Positions 35,637 to 43,928 of a DNA stretch of 64,000 nucleotides are shown piece by piece. Source of the stretch: DASZFV01 sp035549075. GTDB taxonomy: Bacteria; Myxococcota_A; Polyangia; Fen-1088. The stretch covers positions 26,840-90,839 of the forward strand of contig DASZRT010000102.1 of NCBI GenBank assembly GCA_035549075.1, in the 5' to 3' direction. The translations under genes were made by a program, and so were the position numbers. Under the pieces are notes generated by a model that saw only the letters and a program-made list of their open reading frames with translations, had not been told where the DNA came from and did no database searches. Position 1 is the first letter of the stretch. Every line of letters starts with the position of its first letter.

Positions 35637-36748
35637 CGATCGCGCGACGCCGCGCGCGTCTCGAGGTGGATGCGGCAGAGCTTGTCGTGGGCGGTCATGT
35701 AGAGCGTCGAGCCGCCTGATTCGTTCGGACCGAAGGCGACGTTGGCGGTCGGCTCGCCCGTGACGATCGTGCCGAGGTGCTTGCCGGCGGGAGAGAACAC
35801 GAGCACGCCGCCGGGGCCGCCCGCGAAGAGGTTGCCGTGCTCGTCGATCTTCATGCCGTCGGGCAGGCCCGGCTTCTTTCCGTTGCCGGCCTTCACCATG
35901 GCCGTCGCGTCGAAGAACAAACGCCCGTTGGCGACGCCGCCGTCGGGCTTCACGTCGAAGGCCATCCAGATCGCGCGGTCGGGATCGGAGTTGGAGACGT
36001 AGAGGATCTTCTCGTCGGGCGAGAAGGCGATGCCGTTGGGGAACTTCATCTCCTTCGTGAGCAGCTTGACGACACCCTTGGCGTTTCGGTGGTAGACGCC
36101 CGCGAAGTGCAGCTCGGGCGGATCGATCTTCGGGTCGACGCCCTCGAAGCCGTAGGGCGGATCGGTGAAGTACACGTCGCCGTTCGAGCGCACGACGACG
36201 TCGTTGGGGCTGTTGAAGCGGCGGCCCTCGAAGCGGCCCGCGACGGTCGCGAACGAGCGGTCGGGCTCGAGGCGAGCGATGCGGCGATCGCCGTGCTGGC
36301 AAAGGATGAGGTGGCCCGCGCCGTCGAAGGTGAGGCCGTTCGAGCCGAGGTTGCCGCCGCGCGGGACCTTCTGGTTCGTGTAGCCGCTCGGCTTCAGGAA
36401 GTCGGTGACGCCCTCGCCGTCCTTCCAGCGGTGGATGACGTTGTTGGGCACGTCGGAGAACAGCAAGGCGCCGCCGCCTTCGGTCGTCCACACCGGGCCC
36501 TCGGCCCACGTGAAGCCTTCGGCGAGCTTCTCGACCTTGGCGTCGGGCGCGATGAGCGCGTCGAGCGCGGGATCGAGCCGCTCGACGGCGCCGATCGTCG
36601 GGTACAAGGGCTTCGCAGGCGTCGTCGCAGCGGCGGCTGCCGAGGCCGACGCGGGCGCCGGCGAATGTGCCGTCGCGTGGCACGCCGCGAGCGCCAGCGC
36701 GACCAGCGGCCAAAACCGACGAGAACCTTCGATCGAAACGCGCCTCAT
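35633..36748 (-). CDS. SMP-30/gluconolactonase-like protein, exported
   Basis: A 371-residue six-bladed beta-propeller of the SMP-30/gluconolaconase/LRE family. A lipoprotein-type signal (WPLVALALAACHA) precedes an Ala-rich linker. Family motifs are LAEGFTWAEGPVW (metal-binding Glu), SPNDVVVRSNGDVYFTDPPYGF (metal-binding Asn/Asp), MKFPNGIAFSPDEKILYVSNSD and GLPDGMKIDEHGNLF. It probably hydrolyses sugar lactones outside the cytoplasm. A strong ribosome site (GGAGGAG) precedes ATG 36748, which also overlaps the stop of the PgsA-like gene (ATGA). Confidence 0.85.
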   Translation of the reverse strand: MRRVSIEGSRRFWPLVALALAACHATAHSPAPASASAAAAATTPAKPLYPTIGAVERLDPALDALIAPDAKVEKLAEGFTWAEGPVWTTEGGGALLFSDVPNNVIHRWKDGEGVTDFLKPSGYTNQKVPRGGNLGSNGLTFDGAGHLILCQHGDRRIARLEPDRSFATVAGRFEGRRFNSPNDVVVRSNGDVYFTDPPYGFEGVDPKIDPPELHFAGVYHRNAKGVVKLLTKEMKFPNGIAFSPDEKILYVSNSDPDRAIWMAFDVKPDGGVANGRLFFDATAMVKAGNGKKPGLPDGMKIDEHGNLFAGGPGGVLVFSPAGKHLGTIVTGEPTANVAFGPNESGGSTLYMTAHDKLCRIHLETRAASRDR

Positions 36749-37335
36749 ACCTTCGCTCCTCCGGGTGGGTGATGACGTTTGCCGATGACGATCGCGCGCC
36801 GCACATAGTCGGCGAGCGCGACGACGCCGATGGCGCACGCCGCGAGCGCGAGCCACCACGCGAGCGGCGTGCGGCCGACGACGAGCGCGACCACGGCGAG
36901 GAACTGCACGACGGTGGCCGCCTTGCCGAGCGCGCTCGCGCGGAAGTCGTAGCGCAGCCAGCGCCGCAGCGTCGAGCTCGCGCGGTAGACGAGCGCCATC
37001 GGCACCTGAATCAGCTCGCGCGTCACGATGAGCGCGAGCACCGACAGCGGCACGTGCCGCTCGACGTAGAACGCGACGAGCACCGTGCCCACGAAGATCT
37101 TGTCGCACATGGGATCGAGCCACGAACCGACGCCCTTCGGGTGAGCGCCCAGGCGGCGGCGCGCGAACCAGCCGTCGAGCACGTCGGTCGCGGCCGCGGC
37201 GGCCAGCACGCCGAAGGGCAGCTCGACGCGCTCGGGCCCCTCGCCCAGCGCCCACCAAAAGATCCCGCCCAGCGGCACGCGCGCGAAGCTCAGCACGTTC
37301 GGCAACGTCAGCAGCTTGTCTTCGCGGGGGGACAT
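36745..37335 (-). CDS. CDP-alcohol phosphatidyltransferase (PgsA-like)
   Basis: A 196-residue membrane enzyme with four or five helices. The complete CDP-OH-P motif D-x2-DG-x2-AR-x8-G-x3-D-x3-D is present (DVLDGWFARRRLG...GSWLDPMCD), preceded by the usual LPNVLSFARVPLGG. It transfers a phosphatidyl group from CDP-diacylglycerol, most likely to glycerol-3-phosphate (phosphatidylglycerophosphate synthase). The acceptor is not certain. Its stop is coupled to the lactonase start, and it is divergent from hslO by 35 bases. Confidence 0.85.
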   Translation of the reverse strand: MSPREDKLLTLPNVLSFARVPLGGIFWWALGEGPERVELPFGVLAAAAATDVLDGWFARRRLGAHPKGVGSWLDPMCDKIFVGTVLVAFYVERHVPLSVLALIVTRELIQVPMALVYRASSTLRRWLRYDFRASALGKAATVVQFLAVVALVVGRTPLAWWLALAACAIGVVALADYVRRAIVIGKRHHPPGGAKV

Positions 37336-37370
37336 CGCTCGCCGGGCAGCGTACCATCAGGCCGAACCCG

Positions 37371-38318
37371 ATGACGGACGACGCCCGCGACGAGATCCTC
37401 CGCTGCACGGCCGGCGCCGGCGCGACCCGCGTCGTCGTCGTCACGGCGACCGACGTCGCGCGCGAGGCGATTCGGCGGCACGGCGCCACGGGCGCGGCCG
37501 TCGTCGCGCTCGCGCGCGGGCTCACGTCGGGCCTCCTGCTCGCGACGCTCACGAAGGACGACGAGCGCGCGACGCTGCAGCTGCTGGGAGACGGGCCGCT
37601 CGGCGGCATCACCGTCGACGCCACGGCGGCGGGCACGGCGCGCGGCTACGTGCGCAACCCCGACGACGCGCGCGCGCCCATCGATCTCGCGGCGCCGCGG
37701 CCCAGCGTCGCGCGCGCCGTGGGCACGCGCGGCGTCGTCAGCGTCGTGCGCGACGTCGGCCTGCGCGAGCCGTTCAGCGGTCAGACCGAGATCGTGAGCG
37801 GCGAGGTCGACGAGGACTGCGAGCACTACCTCACGACGAGCGAGCAGATCGAGAGCGCGCTCCGCTGCGAGACCGTGCTCGCGCCCGACGGCTCGCTCGT
37901 CGCGGCGGCCGGCGTGCTCGTGCAGGCGCTGCCGGGCGGGCGCGGCGTGCGCGGCGTTCTCGCGGCGCGCGCGCACTTCGAGGACGGCGCGCTCCAGCGC
38001 GCGCTCGCGTCGGCGCCGCCCGACGCGCAGACGCTGGTCGAGCGCATGCTCGACGACGGCGGCTCGGGCTTCGGCGAGGCGCTGGGCCCGGTCGTGACCC
38101 TCGACGCGCGGCCCGTGCGCTTCCACTGCCCGTGCACGCGCGAGCGCGCCGCCGCGTCGATCGCGCTGCTGGGCGCGGCCGAGATCGCGTCGATGATCCT
38201 CGAGGACGGCCAGGCCGAGGTCGCGTGCAACTTCTGCCGCTCGCGCCACACGTTTACAGCCGCCGACCTGGAATTGATGCGCCGCGAGCTCGAAGGCCCC
38301 GCCGGCCCGCCCAGCTGA
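37371..38318 (+). CDS. hslO: Hsp33 redox-regulated chaperone
   Basis: A 315-residue holdase chaperone activated by oxidation. The C-terminal zinc centre is present: CPC (FHCPCTRERA) and CxxC (VACNFCRSRH) supply the four cysteines. The N-terminal domain has family motifs GLTSGLLLATLTKDDE, LGGITVDATAAGTARGYVRNP, and SGQTEIVSGEVDEDCEHYLTTSEQ. Slightly longer than E. coli Hsp33 (292). A stand-alone gene. Confidence 0.92.
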   Translation: MTDDARDEILRCTAGAGATRVVVVTATDVAREAIRRHGATGAAVVALARGLTSGLLLATLTKDDERATLQLLGDGPLGGITVDATAAGTARGYVRNPDDARAPIDLAAPRPSVARAVGTRGVVSVVRDVGLREPFSGQTEIVSGEVDEDCEHYLTTSEQIESALRCETVLAPDGSLVAAAGVLVQALPGGRGVRGVLAARAHFEDGALQRALASAPPDAQTLVERMLDDGGSGFGEALGPVVTLDARPVRFHCPCTRERAAASIALLGAAEIASMILEDGQAEVACNFCRSRHTFTAADLELMRRELEGPAGPPS

Positions 38319-38345
38319 GCCAAATCCCCGACCGAGGCATCCTCA

Positions 38346-39707
38346 ATGACCATGTCCATGTCCCGTCGACTGACTTTTGCGACCTTGGCCGTGACTCTCT
38401 CTTTGGCGCCGCGCGCCGCGCGCGCGCAGGTGACGGCCACCTGTTACGAGAACATGAACCGCGTCGTCGACGCGGCGCCGCTCGCGGGCACGAAGCGCTC
38501 GGTCGAGAAGACGACCAACAACCTGCACTACTGGCTCTACCTGCCGAAGGGCCACGACCCCGCGAAGAAGTGGCCCGTGATCTTCTTCATGCACGGCAGC
38601 GGCGAGGCCAGCGACAACGGCCCGTTCGCCAACCTCACGAAGCACTCCATGCCCCGCGTCGTCGAGGACCCGAACTGGAACTGGCCGTTCATCGTCATCT
38701 CACCGCAGATCGACAAGACGTCGGGCTGGGCCTCGCACGCCGCCGACATCGGCGCGCTGCTCGACTCGATCGTCGCGACCCAGGGCGGCGACCCGAACCG
38801 TCTCTACCTGACGGGCCTCTCGTACGGCGGCGTCGGCACCTACGCCGTCGCGATCGCGACGCCCGATCGCTGGGCCGCGATCATGCCGGTCACGCCGGGC
38901 GGTGGCGGCCTCGACGGCACGGGAGGCCCGTGGGAGATGCGCTCGAAGATCGTGAACCTCCCGATCTGGCACTTCCACGGCAAGATCGACACCGAGTACG
39001 ACAAGAACGTGCAGCGCATCGCCGACCTCGAGGCGTCGGGCGCGTCGACGTTCTTCCGCTACGACTACGCCTTCGCCGACGAGTACAAGGATCTCGCCCC
39101 GAAGCAGGCGCTCGCCGAGAAGCACATCTTCGGCACCTATGAGAACATCATGCACGACGTCTGGTACAACGCGTACGGCACGTTCTGCACGAGCCCCGCC
39201 GTCGACGCGCTCAAGACGACGCAGTTCCTCTGGCTGCTCAAGCAGTCGAAGGACGGCTCCGACTTCGTCGACCCGCGCGGCACGAGCGGCATCGACGGCG
39301 GCGTCGTCACGGGCACCGGCGACGCCGGCGCGTCGCACCAAGACGCGGGCGCGGCGGGCGGCACCGACGGCTCGATGTCGACGGGCGGCACCGGCGGCTC
39401 CTCCGCAACCGGGGGTGCCGGCGGTTCAACCTCGACGGGCGGCACCGGCGGCACGCTCGCCACGGACGGCGCCGCCGGCTCGGGGGGCTCCGCGGCGACG
39501 GGCGGCTCGCCCGGAACCGGAGGCTCCGTCGCGTCCGGTGGCTCCACCGGCGGCGGCGGCTCCACGTCGACGGCCAAATCCTCCAAGAGCGGCTGCGCCA
39601 TCGCCCCAACGTCCGACTCGCCGCCTGCACTCTTTCTGATCGGTCTGTCCCTCTTCGCGGCGCGACGTCGCCCGCGACCCCAGAGCGAGCGTAGCGAGCG
39701 CGTTTGA
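38346..39707 (+). CDS. exported esterase with Gly-rich linker and MYXO-CTERM-like anchor
   Basis: A 453-residue secreted hydrolase. After a signal peptide (LTFATLAVTLSLAPRAARA) comes an alpha/beta hydrolase domain of the PHB-depolymerase/carbohydrate-esterase type: VIFFMHGSGEASDNG, nucleophile motif GLSYGGVGTY and IWHFHGKIDTEY. A linker of TGGTGG/ASGG units (about 310-405) leads to a sorting tail: S415-G-C417, a hydrophobic run PPALFLIGLSLFA, then RRR at 440-442, matching the MYXO-CTERM layout. The last eight residues (QSERSERV) are encoded by the dispersed repeat that starts here. Three in-frame ATGs (38346, 38352, 38358) could start it. Confidence 0.82.
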   Translation: MTMSMSRRLTFATLAVTLSLAPRAARAQVTATCYENMNRVVDAAPLAGTKRSVEKTTNNLHYWLYLPKGHDPAKKWPVIFFMHGSGEASDNGPFANLTKHSMPRVVEDPNWNWPFIVISPQIDKTSGWASHAADIGALLDSIVATQGGDPNRLYLTGLSYGGVGTYAVAIATPDRWAAIMPVTPGGGGLDGTGGPWEMRSKIVNLPIWHFHGKIDTEYDKNVQRIADLEASGASTFFRYDYAFADEYKDLAPKQALAEKHIFGTYENIMHDVWYNAYGTFCTSPAVDALKTTQFLWLLKQSKDGSDFVDPRGTSGIDGGVVTGTGDAGASHQDAGAAGGTDGSMSTGGTGGSSATGGAGGSTSTGGTGGTLATDGAAGSGGSAATGGSPGTGGSVASGGSTGGGGSTSTAKSSKSGCAIAPTSDSPPALFLIGLSLFAARRRPRPQSERSERV

Positions 39708-39786
39708 CGCCGGGAGGCGCGGCTTCGCCGCGCCGGCCCGCTACCTCTTGGGGGGAGCCCGCGAGGGGGGCGAAGCCCCCTTCGCG
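39677..39786 (+). repeat. dispersed structured repeat, copy A
   Basis: Copy A reads: AGAGCGAGCG-x-AGCGAGCG, GTTTG, a hairpin GGCGCGGC-TTCG-CCGCGCC (39716-39734 region), CTCTTGGGGGG, then a second hairpin GGGGGC-GAA-GCCCCC (39766-39780). An inverted copy (B) lies at 61468-61598. Where the hairpin stems differ, both arms change together. Here the element lies between two convergent genes and contains both stop codons, so it may also act as a bidirectional terminator. Confidence 0.7.
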
Positions 39787-41069
39787 ATCACCGCGCGGTC
39801 AAAAATATCGCCGTCAGCGCAGCGCATGTCTTCGCGTCCCGGCGCGCTGCCCAAGCAGAACGCCTCGACCGTGATCGCGTCGCCGCGGACCAACACGTGC
39901 AGCAAGCCGTGGTGGATCGCGCGGAACGCCGTCGTCGCCGGCACCTTGCAGTCGGGCCAGCCGCAGGGCGTGTCGGCGTGCGGGAGGTCGCCCGCGCCCG
40001 GCGGCGTCGTGACGTGCACGACGTGCGAAATCGGCTGGCTGCGCTCGTAGCCGTAGCCGTGGCCGGCGAGGTTCAGCACGTACTTGGGGAACCGAGCGCC
40101 GAAGCCGTCGAGCAGCTTGCGCAACGGCGCGCTCGCAGCGTCGCCGCCCGCCGACGAGTACGCCGCGCGGTGGCCCACCGTCACGACGAGCGTGATCGCC
40201 GGATCGGCCTCGGCCGCCGCGAAGATCGGCGTCGCCTTCGCGCTCCAGTCGTCGAGCGTCTCGGCGGCGTACGGCTCGGGGTACGAGATGAAGCGAACGT
40301 TGCCGTAGTCGAACCAGTACCAGTCCTCGCCGGCGCCGCCCACCTTGGGCGCGCCCGGTGACGCCTGCGGATTCGGCATCGCGAAGCGGCCCTTGTAGTT
40401 GCGGAAGTCGTCGCGCGCGGGCGTCGCCCACTCGTGCTCTCCCCAAACCGGCATGTACGCGGCCTTGCGCGACCACACCATGACGTCTTCGAAGTGACGA
40501 TCGACCGACGCCTGCGAGCGGATGTCGGCCAGCGTGAGATCACCCAGCCCCAGCACGAAGTCGGGATCGGTGGTCGCGACGAGGCGATGCAGCGCCGGGA
40601 CGTCGCCGAAGTCGACCGAGGCACCAACGTCGGCCATCGCGACGAAGGAGAACGGCGCGCCCGACGGCGGCGGCGTGTGGAACAACGACGGCACGGGCAC
40701 GCTCGGCTTGCCGACCTCGTAGCCGTACTCGGTGCCGGGCCGCAGGTCCGTGACGATCGCCTCCTGCCACCTTCCCGCCGTCGAGAACGGCTCGGGATCG
40801 GGCGTGTGCGCCTCGATCACGCGCGGGGCCATGTCGCGCGACCAGATGCGCATCGTGCGGTTGCTGCCGCGCCAGAAGAACGCCGCCGACGTCGGGCCGG
40901 TGAAGCTGAAGTGAACCTGGTTGGGCTCCTCGGCGCGCGCCTCGGGCGGCGGCGCCGTGCCCGCGTCGACGCGCATGAAGCGCGCGGCGCGATCGCGACA
41001 GCCCGTGGCCGTCGCGACGACGAGAAACGCGAGCGCCGACGCGCGCGCGCCACGCGCGACGAGGCTCAT
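39741..41069 (-). CDS. lipoprotein metallophosphoesterase (purple acid phosphatase-like)
   Basis: A 442-residue lipoprotein (lipobox VATATGC). An N-terminal fibronectin-like domain, as in purple acid phosphatases (NQVHFSFTGPTSAAFFWRG...LRPGTEYGYEVG), precedes a calcineurin-type core: AMADVG, LGLGDLTLA, then GEHEW where GNHE is usual, TVGHRAAYS and AGHGYGYER where GHxH is usual. Two ligand motifs therefore deviate and activity may be altered. The last 12 residues (GASPPSRAPPKR) are encoded by repeat copy A. ATG 41069 overlaps the aroC stop (ATGA). Confidence 0.78.
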   Translation of the reverse strand: MSLVARGARASALAFLVVATATGCRDRAARFMRVDAGTAPPPEARAEEPNQVHFSFTGPTSAAFFWRGSNRTMRIWSRDMAPRVIEAHTPDPEPFSTAGRWQEAIVTDLRPGTEYGYEVGKPSVPVPSLFHTPPPSGAPFSFVAMADVGASVDFGDVPALHRLVATTDPDFVLGLGDLTLADIRSQASVDRHFEDVMVWSRKAAYMPVWGEHEWATPARDDFRNYKGRFAMPNPQASPGAPKVGGAGEDWYWFDYGNVRFISYPEPYAAETLDDWSAKATPIFAAAEADPAITLVVTVGHRAAYSSAGGDAASAPLRKLLDGFGARFPKYVLNLAGHGYGYERSQPISHVVHVTTPPGAGDLPHADTPCGWPDCKVPATTAFRAIHHGLLHVLVRGDAITVEAFCLGSAPGREDMRCADGDIFDRAVIAKGASPPSRAPPKR

Positions 41070-42148
41070 CCGCACTGGCCGCGCTGTCGCAAGAAATGAT
41101 CGGCGAGCACGAGCGCCATCATGGCCTCGACCATGGGAACGGCGCGCGGGAGCACGCACGGATCGTGACGGCCGCGCGCCTTGATCGTCGTGTCGTGGCC
41201 GTCGATGTCGACCGTCGCCTGCTCTTTCAAGATCGTCGCCGTCGGCTTGAAGGCGACGCGCAGCACGATGTCCTCGCCGTTGGAGATGCCGCCTTGCACG
41301 CCGCCTGAGCGGTTGGTGCGCGTGCGGACCTTGCCGCCGGCGTCGTAAAACGGGTCGTTGTGCTGGCTGCCGAGCAGCCGCGTGCCCGCGAAGCCGCTGC
41401 CGATCTCGAAGCCCTTCGACGCCGGCAACGACAGCATGCCCTTGCCGAGATCCGCCTCGAGGCGATCGAACACGGGCTCGCCCCAACCGACGGGCACGCC
41501 GCGCGCGACCGCCTCGACGACGCCCCCCAACGAATCGCCTGCCTTACGCGCCTGATCAATGAGCGCGATCATCTGCGGGGCCATCGCGGCGTCGGGACAG
41601 CGCACGATGTTGGCGTCCACCTCGGCGACGGTCACCTTGGCGGCGTCGACGGCCGCCTCGAGATCCTGTACGCGCTGCACCCACGCGACGAGTTGAATGT
41701 CGCCCGCGAGCGCGAGCACCTTGCGCGCCAGCACGCCCGCGGCGACGCGCCCCACGGTCTCGCGCGCGCTCGAGCGGCCGCCGCCCTGCCACGCCCGCAC
41801 GCCGAACTTCTTCTCGTACGTGAAGTCGGCGTGCGAAGGCCGGAACTTCGTGCGCATCTCCTCGTAGTCGCCGCCGCGCTGATCCTCGTTGCGCACCATC
41901 ATGGCGATGGGCGTCCCCAGCGTGACGCCGTCCTGCACGCCCGAGAGGATCTCGACGACGTCGCCCTCGCGCCGCTGCGTCGTGATGTGGCTCTGCCCGG
42001 GCCGCCGCCGATCGAGCTCGCGCTGGATCTCCTCGACGGTGATGGGCAGGCGCGGCGGGCACCCGTCGACGATCACGCCCACGGCGGGTCCGTGCGACTC
42101 GCCGAAGGTCGTGACGCGAAAGAGCGACCCGAACGTGTTCCCGGCCAT
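41066..42148 (-). CDS. aroC: chorismate synthase
   Basis: A 360-residue FMN-dependent enzyme catalysing the last step of the shikimate pathway (5-enolpyruvylshikimate-3-phosphate to chorismate). Signature regions are GNTFGSLFRVTTFGESHG, RRRPGQSHITTQRREGD, RPSHADFTYEKKFG, GGGRSSARETVGRVAAG and GIGDSLGG-like AGDSLGGVVE, ending NGEDIVLRVAFKPT and RHDPCVLPRAVPM. Full length. It follows the DUF4178 gene by 5 bases and is coupled to the phosphoesterase gene. Confidence 0.96.
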   Translation of the reverse strand: MAGNTFGSLFRVTTFGESHGPAVGVIVDGCPPRLPITVEEIQRELDRRRPGQSHITTQRREGDVVEILSGVQDGVTLGTPIAMMVRNEDQRGGDYEEMRTKFRPSHADFTYEKKFGVRAWQGGGRSSARETVGRVAAGVLARKVLALAGDIQLVAWVQRVQDLEAAVDAAKVTVAEVDANIVRCPDAAMAPQMIALIDQARKAGDSLGGVVEAVARGVPVGWGEPVFDRLEADLGKGMLSLPASKGFEIGSGFAGTRLLGSQHNDPFYDAGGKVRTRTNRSGGVQGGISNGEDIVLRVAFKPTATILKEQATVDIDGHDTTIKARGRHDPCVLPRAVPMVEAMMALVLADHFLRQRGQCG

Positions 42149-42153
42149 GGGCG

Positions 42154-42597
42154 CTACCGGCCCGGCAGGATCTCGATCATCCCCTTGTGCACCGACTCGC
42201 CCGCCAGCATCGAGACGCGCCCCGCGCCCTCTTCGATCTGAATGTAGAGATCGCCCGCGGCGCGGTAGCGCCACACCATGACGCTGCCGCTCGCGCGCTC
42301 GGGCACCTTGCCCGAGACGGCGACCGTCACGCGCGTCGCGAGGCGCTGCACGTAGGCCAGGTGGTGGTACGAAATCGCCGACGGCGGCGGCACCGACATC
42401 TCGAGGTCGCGGATCTCGCGCATCACGAGCAGGCGCTCGTCGCCGTCGTGGCGCAGCGGCTCGATCCAGAGGACGGCGTCGCCGTCGACGGCGCGCGCGA
42501 GCTGCCACGTCTCGCCGCCGGCGTCGTAGGCGACGACGCCTTCGACGACGTAGTCGCGGCCGGCATAGCTGACGGCGTCGCGGACTTGAATTTTCAT
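42154..42597 (-). CDS. DUF4178-like protein
   Basis: A 147-residue soluble protein, all-beta in appearance, resembling DUF4178: MKIQVRDAVSYAGRDYVVEGVVAY, WIEPLRHDGDERLLVMRE and SGSVMVWRYRAAGDLYIQIEEG. Function unknown; DUF4178 proteins often accompany polyamine or membrane-stress genes elsewhere, which is not the case here. It heads the operon DUF4178-aroC-phosphoesterase and shares a 126-base divergent spacer with the first E1 alpha gene. Confidence 0.65.
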   Translation of the reverse strand: MKIQVRDAVSYAGRDYVVEGVVAYDAGGETWQLARAVDGDAVLWIEPLRHDGDERLLVMREIRDLEMSVPPPSAISYHHLAYVQRLATRVTVAVSGKVPERASGSVMVWRYRAAGDLYIQIEEGAGRVSMLAGESVHKGMIEILPGR

Positions 42598-42629
42598 CTC
42601 TCGCTCCGGGGGTTCATGACCAAGCTACC

Positions 42630-42659
42630 TTGACACGAAAACAGGGCGGCGATTATACG
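42630..42659 (+). promoter_or_regulatory. putative sigma-70 promoter for the first E1 alpha gene
   Basis: A perfect -35 hexamer TTGACA lies at 42630-42635. TATACG (four of six matches to TATAAT) lies at 42654-42659 with an 18-base spacer, 64 bases upstream of the GTG start at 42724. Such a match stands out in this G+C-rich sequence. Confidence 0.45.
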
Positions 42660-42723
42660 GTTCGCCGTTCGCGGCACCAACGAGTAAACTGCCGCGCGCA
42701 GCCAGCGCCATGGAGATCGCATC

Positions 42724-43833
42724 GTGAAGCTCGAAGTCGTTCGCGTCATGGACGACGAGGGCCGGGTCATCCACCCGGAGCGCGAGCCCAAGCTCTCGGG
42801 CGAGGAGCTGCGCAAGCTCTTCCGCTCGATCCTGCTCATCCGCATCCTCGACGAGCGCATGCTGCGCCTGCAGCGTCAGGGCCGCCTCGGCTTCTACCTG
42901 TCGTCGATCGGCGAAGAGGCGACGCACATCGGCGCCGCCGCCGCGCTGCGCGTGACCGACTGGCTGTACCCGGCGTACCGCGAGGTCGGCGCGGCGCTCT
43001 ACCGCGGCTACGACCTGCGCACCTTCATGTGCCAGATGTTCGGCAACGCGCTCGATCCCGTGAAGGGCCGTCAAATGCCCGTGCACCACACGGTGCGCAA
43101 GCTGAACTTCGTCACGATCAGCTCGCCCGTCGCGACGCAGATCCCGCACGCCGTCGGCACGGCGTGGGCCGCGAAGCTCTCGGGCAAGGACGACGTCGCC
43201 TGCGCGTTCTTCGGCGAGGGCGGCACGTCGACGCCGATCTTCCACACGAGCCTCAACCTCGCCGCCGTCATGAAGGCGCCCGCGATCCTCATGTGCCGCA
43301 ACAACGGCTGGGCGATCTCGGTGCCGCGCTCGGTGCAGACGGCGGCGCCCACGTTCGCGCAGAAGGCGATCGCCTACGGCATGCCCGGCGTGCTGCTCGA
43401 CGGCAACGACATCCTGGCCGTCATCCACACCGTCGCCGAGGCGGCGGCGCGCGGACGTCGCGGCGAAGGCCCGACCTTCATCGAGGCGCGCACGTACCGA
43501 CGAGGCGCGCACAGCTCGTCCGACGATCCGTCGGTGTACCGCGATCCCGCCGAGCCCAAGGAGTGGGAGTCGCGCGACCCGTTCGAGCGGCTGCGCAAGT
43601 ACATGGCGGCGCGCAACGAGATCACGACGGCGCAGGAGCAGCAGATGCGCGCCGAGATCAACGAGCAGATCACGGATGCCCTCGAGTTCGCCGAGCGGCA
43701 GACGGCCAAGCCGCCCGTGCACACGATGTTCGAAGACGTCACGGCGCACATGGACTGGCGGTTGCGAGAGCAGCAGGCCGAGCTCGACGCCGAGCTCGCG
43801 AAGCACGGCCCCAAGGCCTCGCCGCACGGTTAG
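42724..43833 (+). CDS. 2-oxoacid dehydrogenase E1 alpha subunit (paralogue 1)
   Basis: A 369-residue thiamine-diphosphate subunit of a branched-chain 2-oxoacid (or pyruvate) dehydrogenase. It decarboxylates the 2-oxoacid together with E1 beta. Motifs are RILDERMLRLQRQGRLGFYL, the active-site GRQMPVHH, and the ThDP motif running from GEGGTST to CRNNGWAIS; the C-terminal phosphorylation-loop-like region is YRRGAHSSSDDPS. Start GTG 42724. The matching beta subunit is 3.2 kb downstream at 46996, beyond five unrelated genes. A second alpha subunit lies at 49252. Confidence 0.9.
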   Translation: MKLEVVRVMDDEGRVIHPEREPKLSGEELRKLFRSILLIRILDERMLRLQRQGRLGFYLSSIGEEATHIGAAAALRVTDWLYPAYREVGAALYRGYDLRTFMCQMFGNALDPVKGRQMPVHHTVRKLNFVTISSPVATQIPHAVGTAWAAKLSGKDDVACAFFGEGGTSTPIFHTSLNLAAVMKAPAILMCRNNGWAISVPRSVQTAAPTFAQKAIAYGMPGVLLDGNDILAVIHTVAEAAARGRRGEGPTFIEARTYRRGAHSSSDDPSVYRDPAEPKEWESRDPFERLRKYMAARNEITTAQEQQMRAEINEQITDALEFAERQTAKPPVHTMFEDVTAHMDWRLREQQAELDAELAKHGPKASPHG

Positions 43834-43859
43834 CGCGCCCGCGGCAGCGCAAAAAAAAC

Positions 43860-43879
43860 GCGTGGCCCCCGGGCCACGC
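43860..43879. terminator. G+C-rich hairpin after the first E1 alpha gene
   Basis: A near-perfect palindrome (43860-43868 with 43871-43879) lies 27 bases after the stop at 43833. An A8 run precedes it at 43851-43858 and a TTTT follows some 16 bases later. As an intrinsic terminator it fits the minus strand best, but by position it probably ends the plus-strand E1 alpha transcript. Confidence 0.45.
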
Positions 43880-43928
43880 ACGCCTTGCCTGCGTTTTCGG
43901 CGGCTCCAGATTTCTCTGGGAGGTCGTC

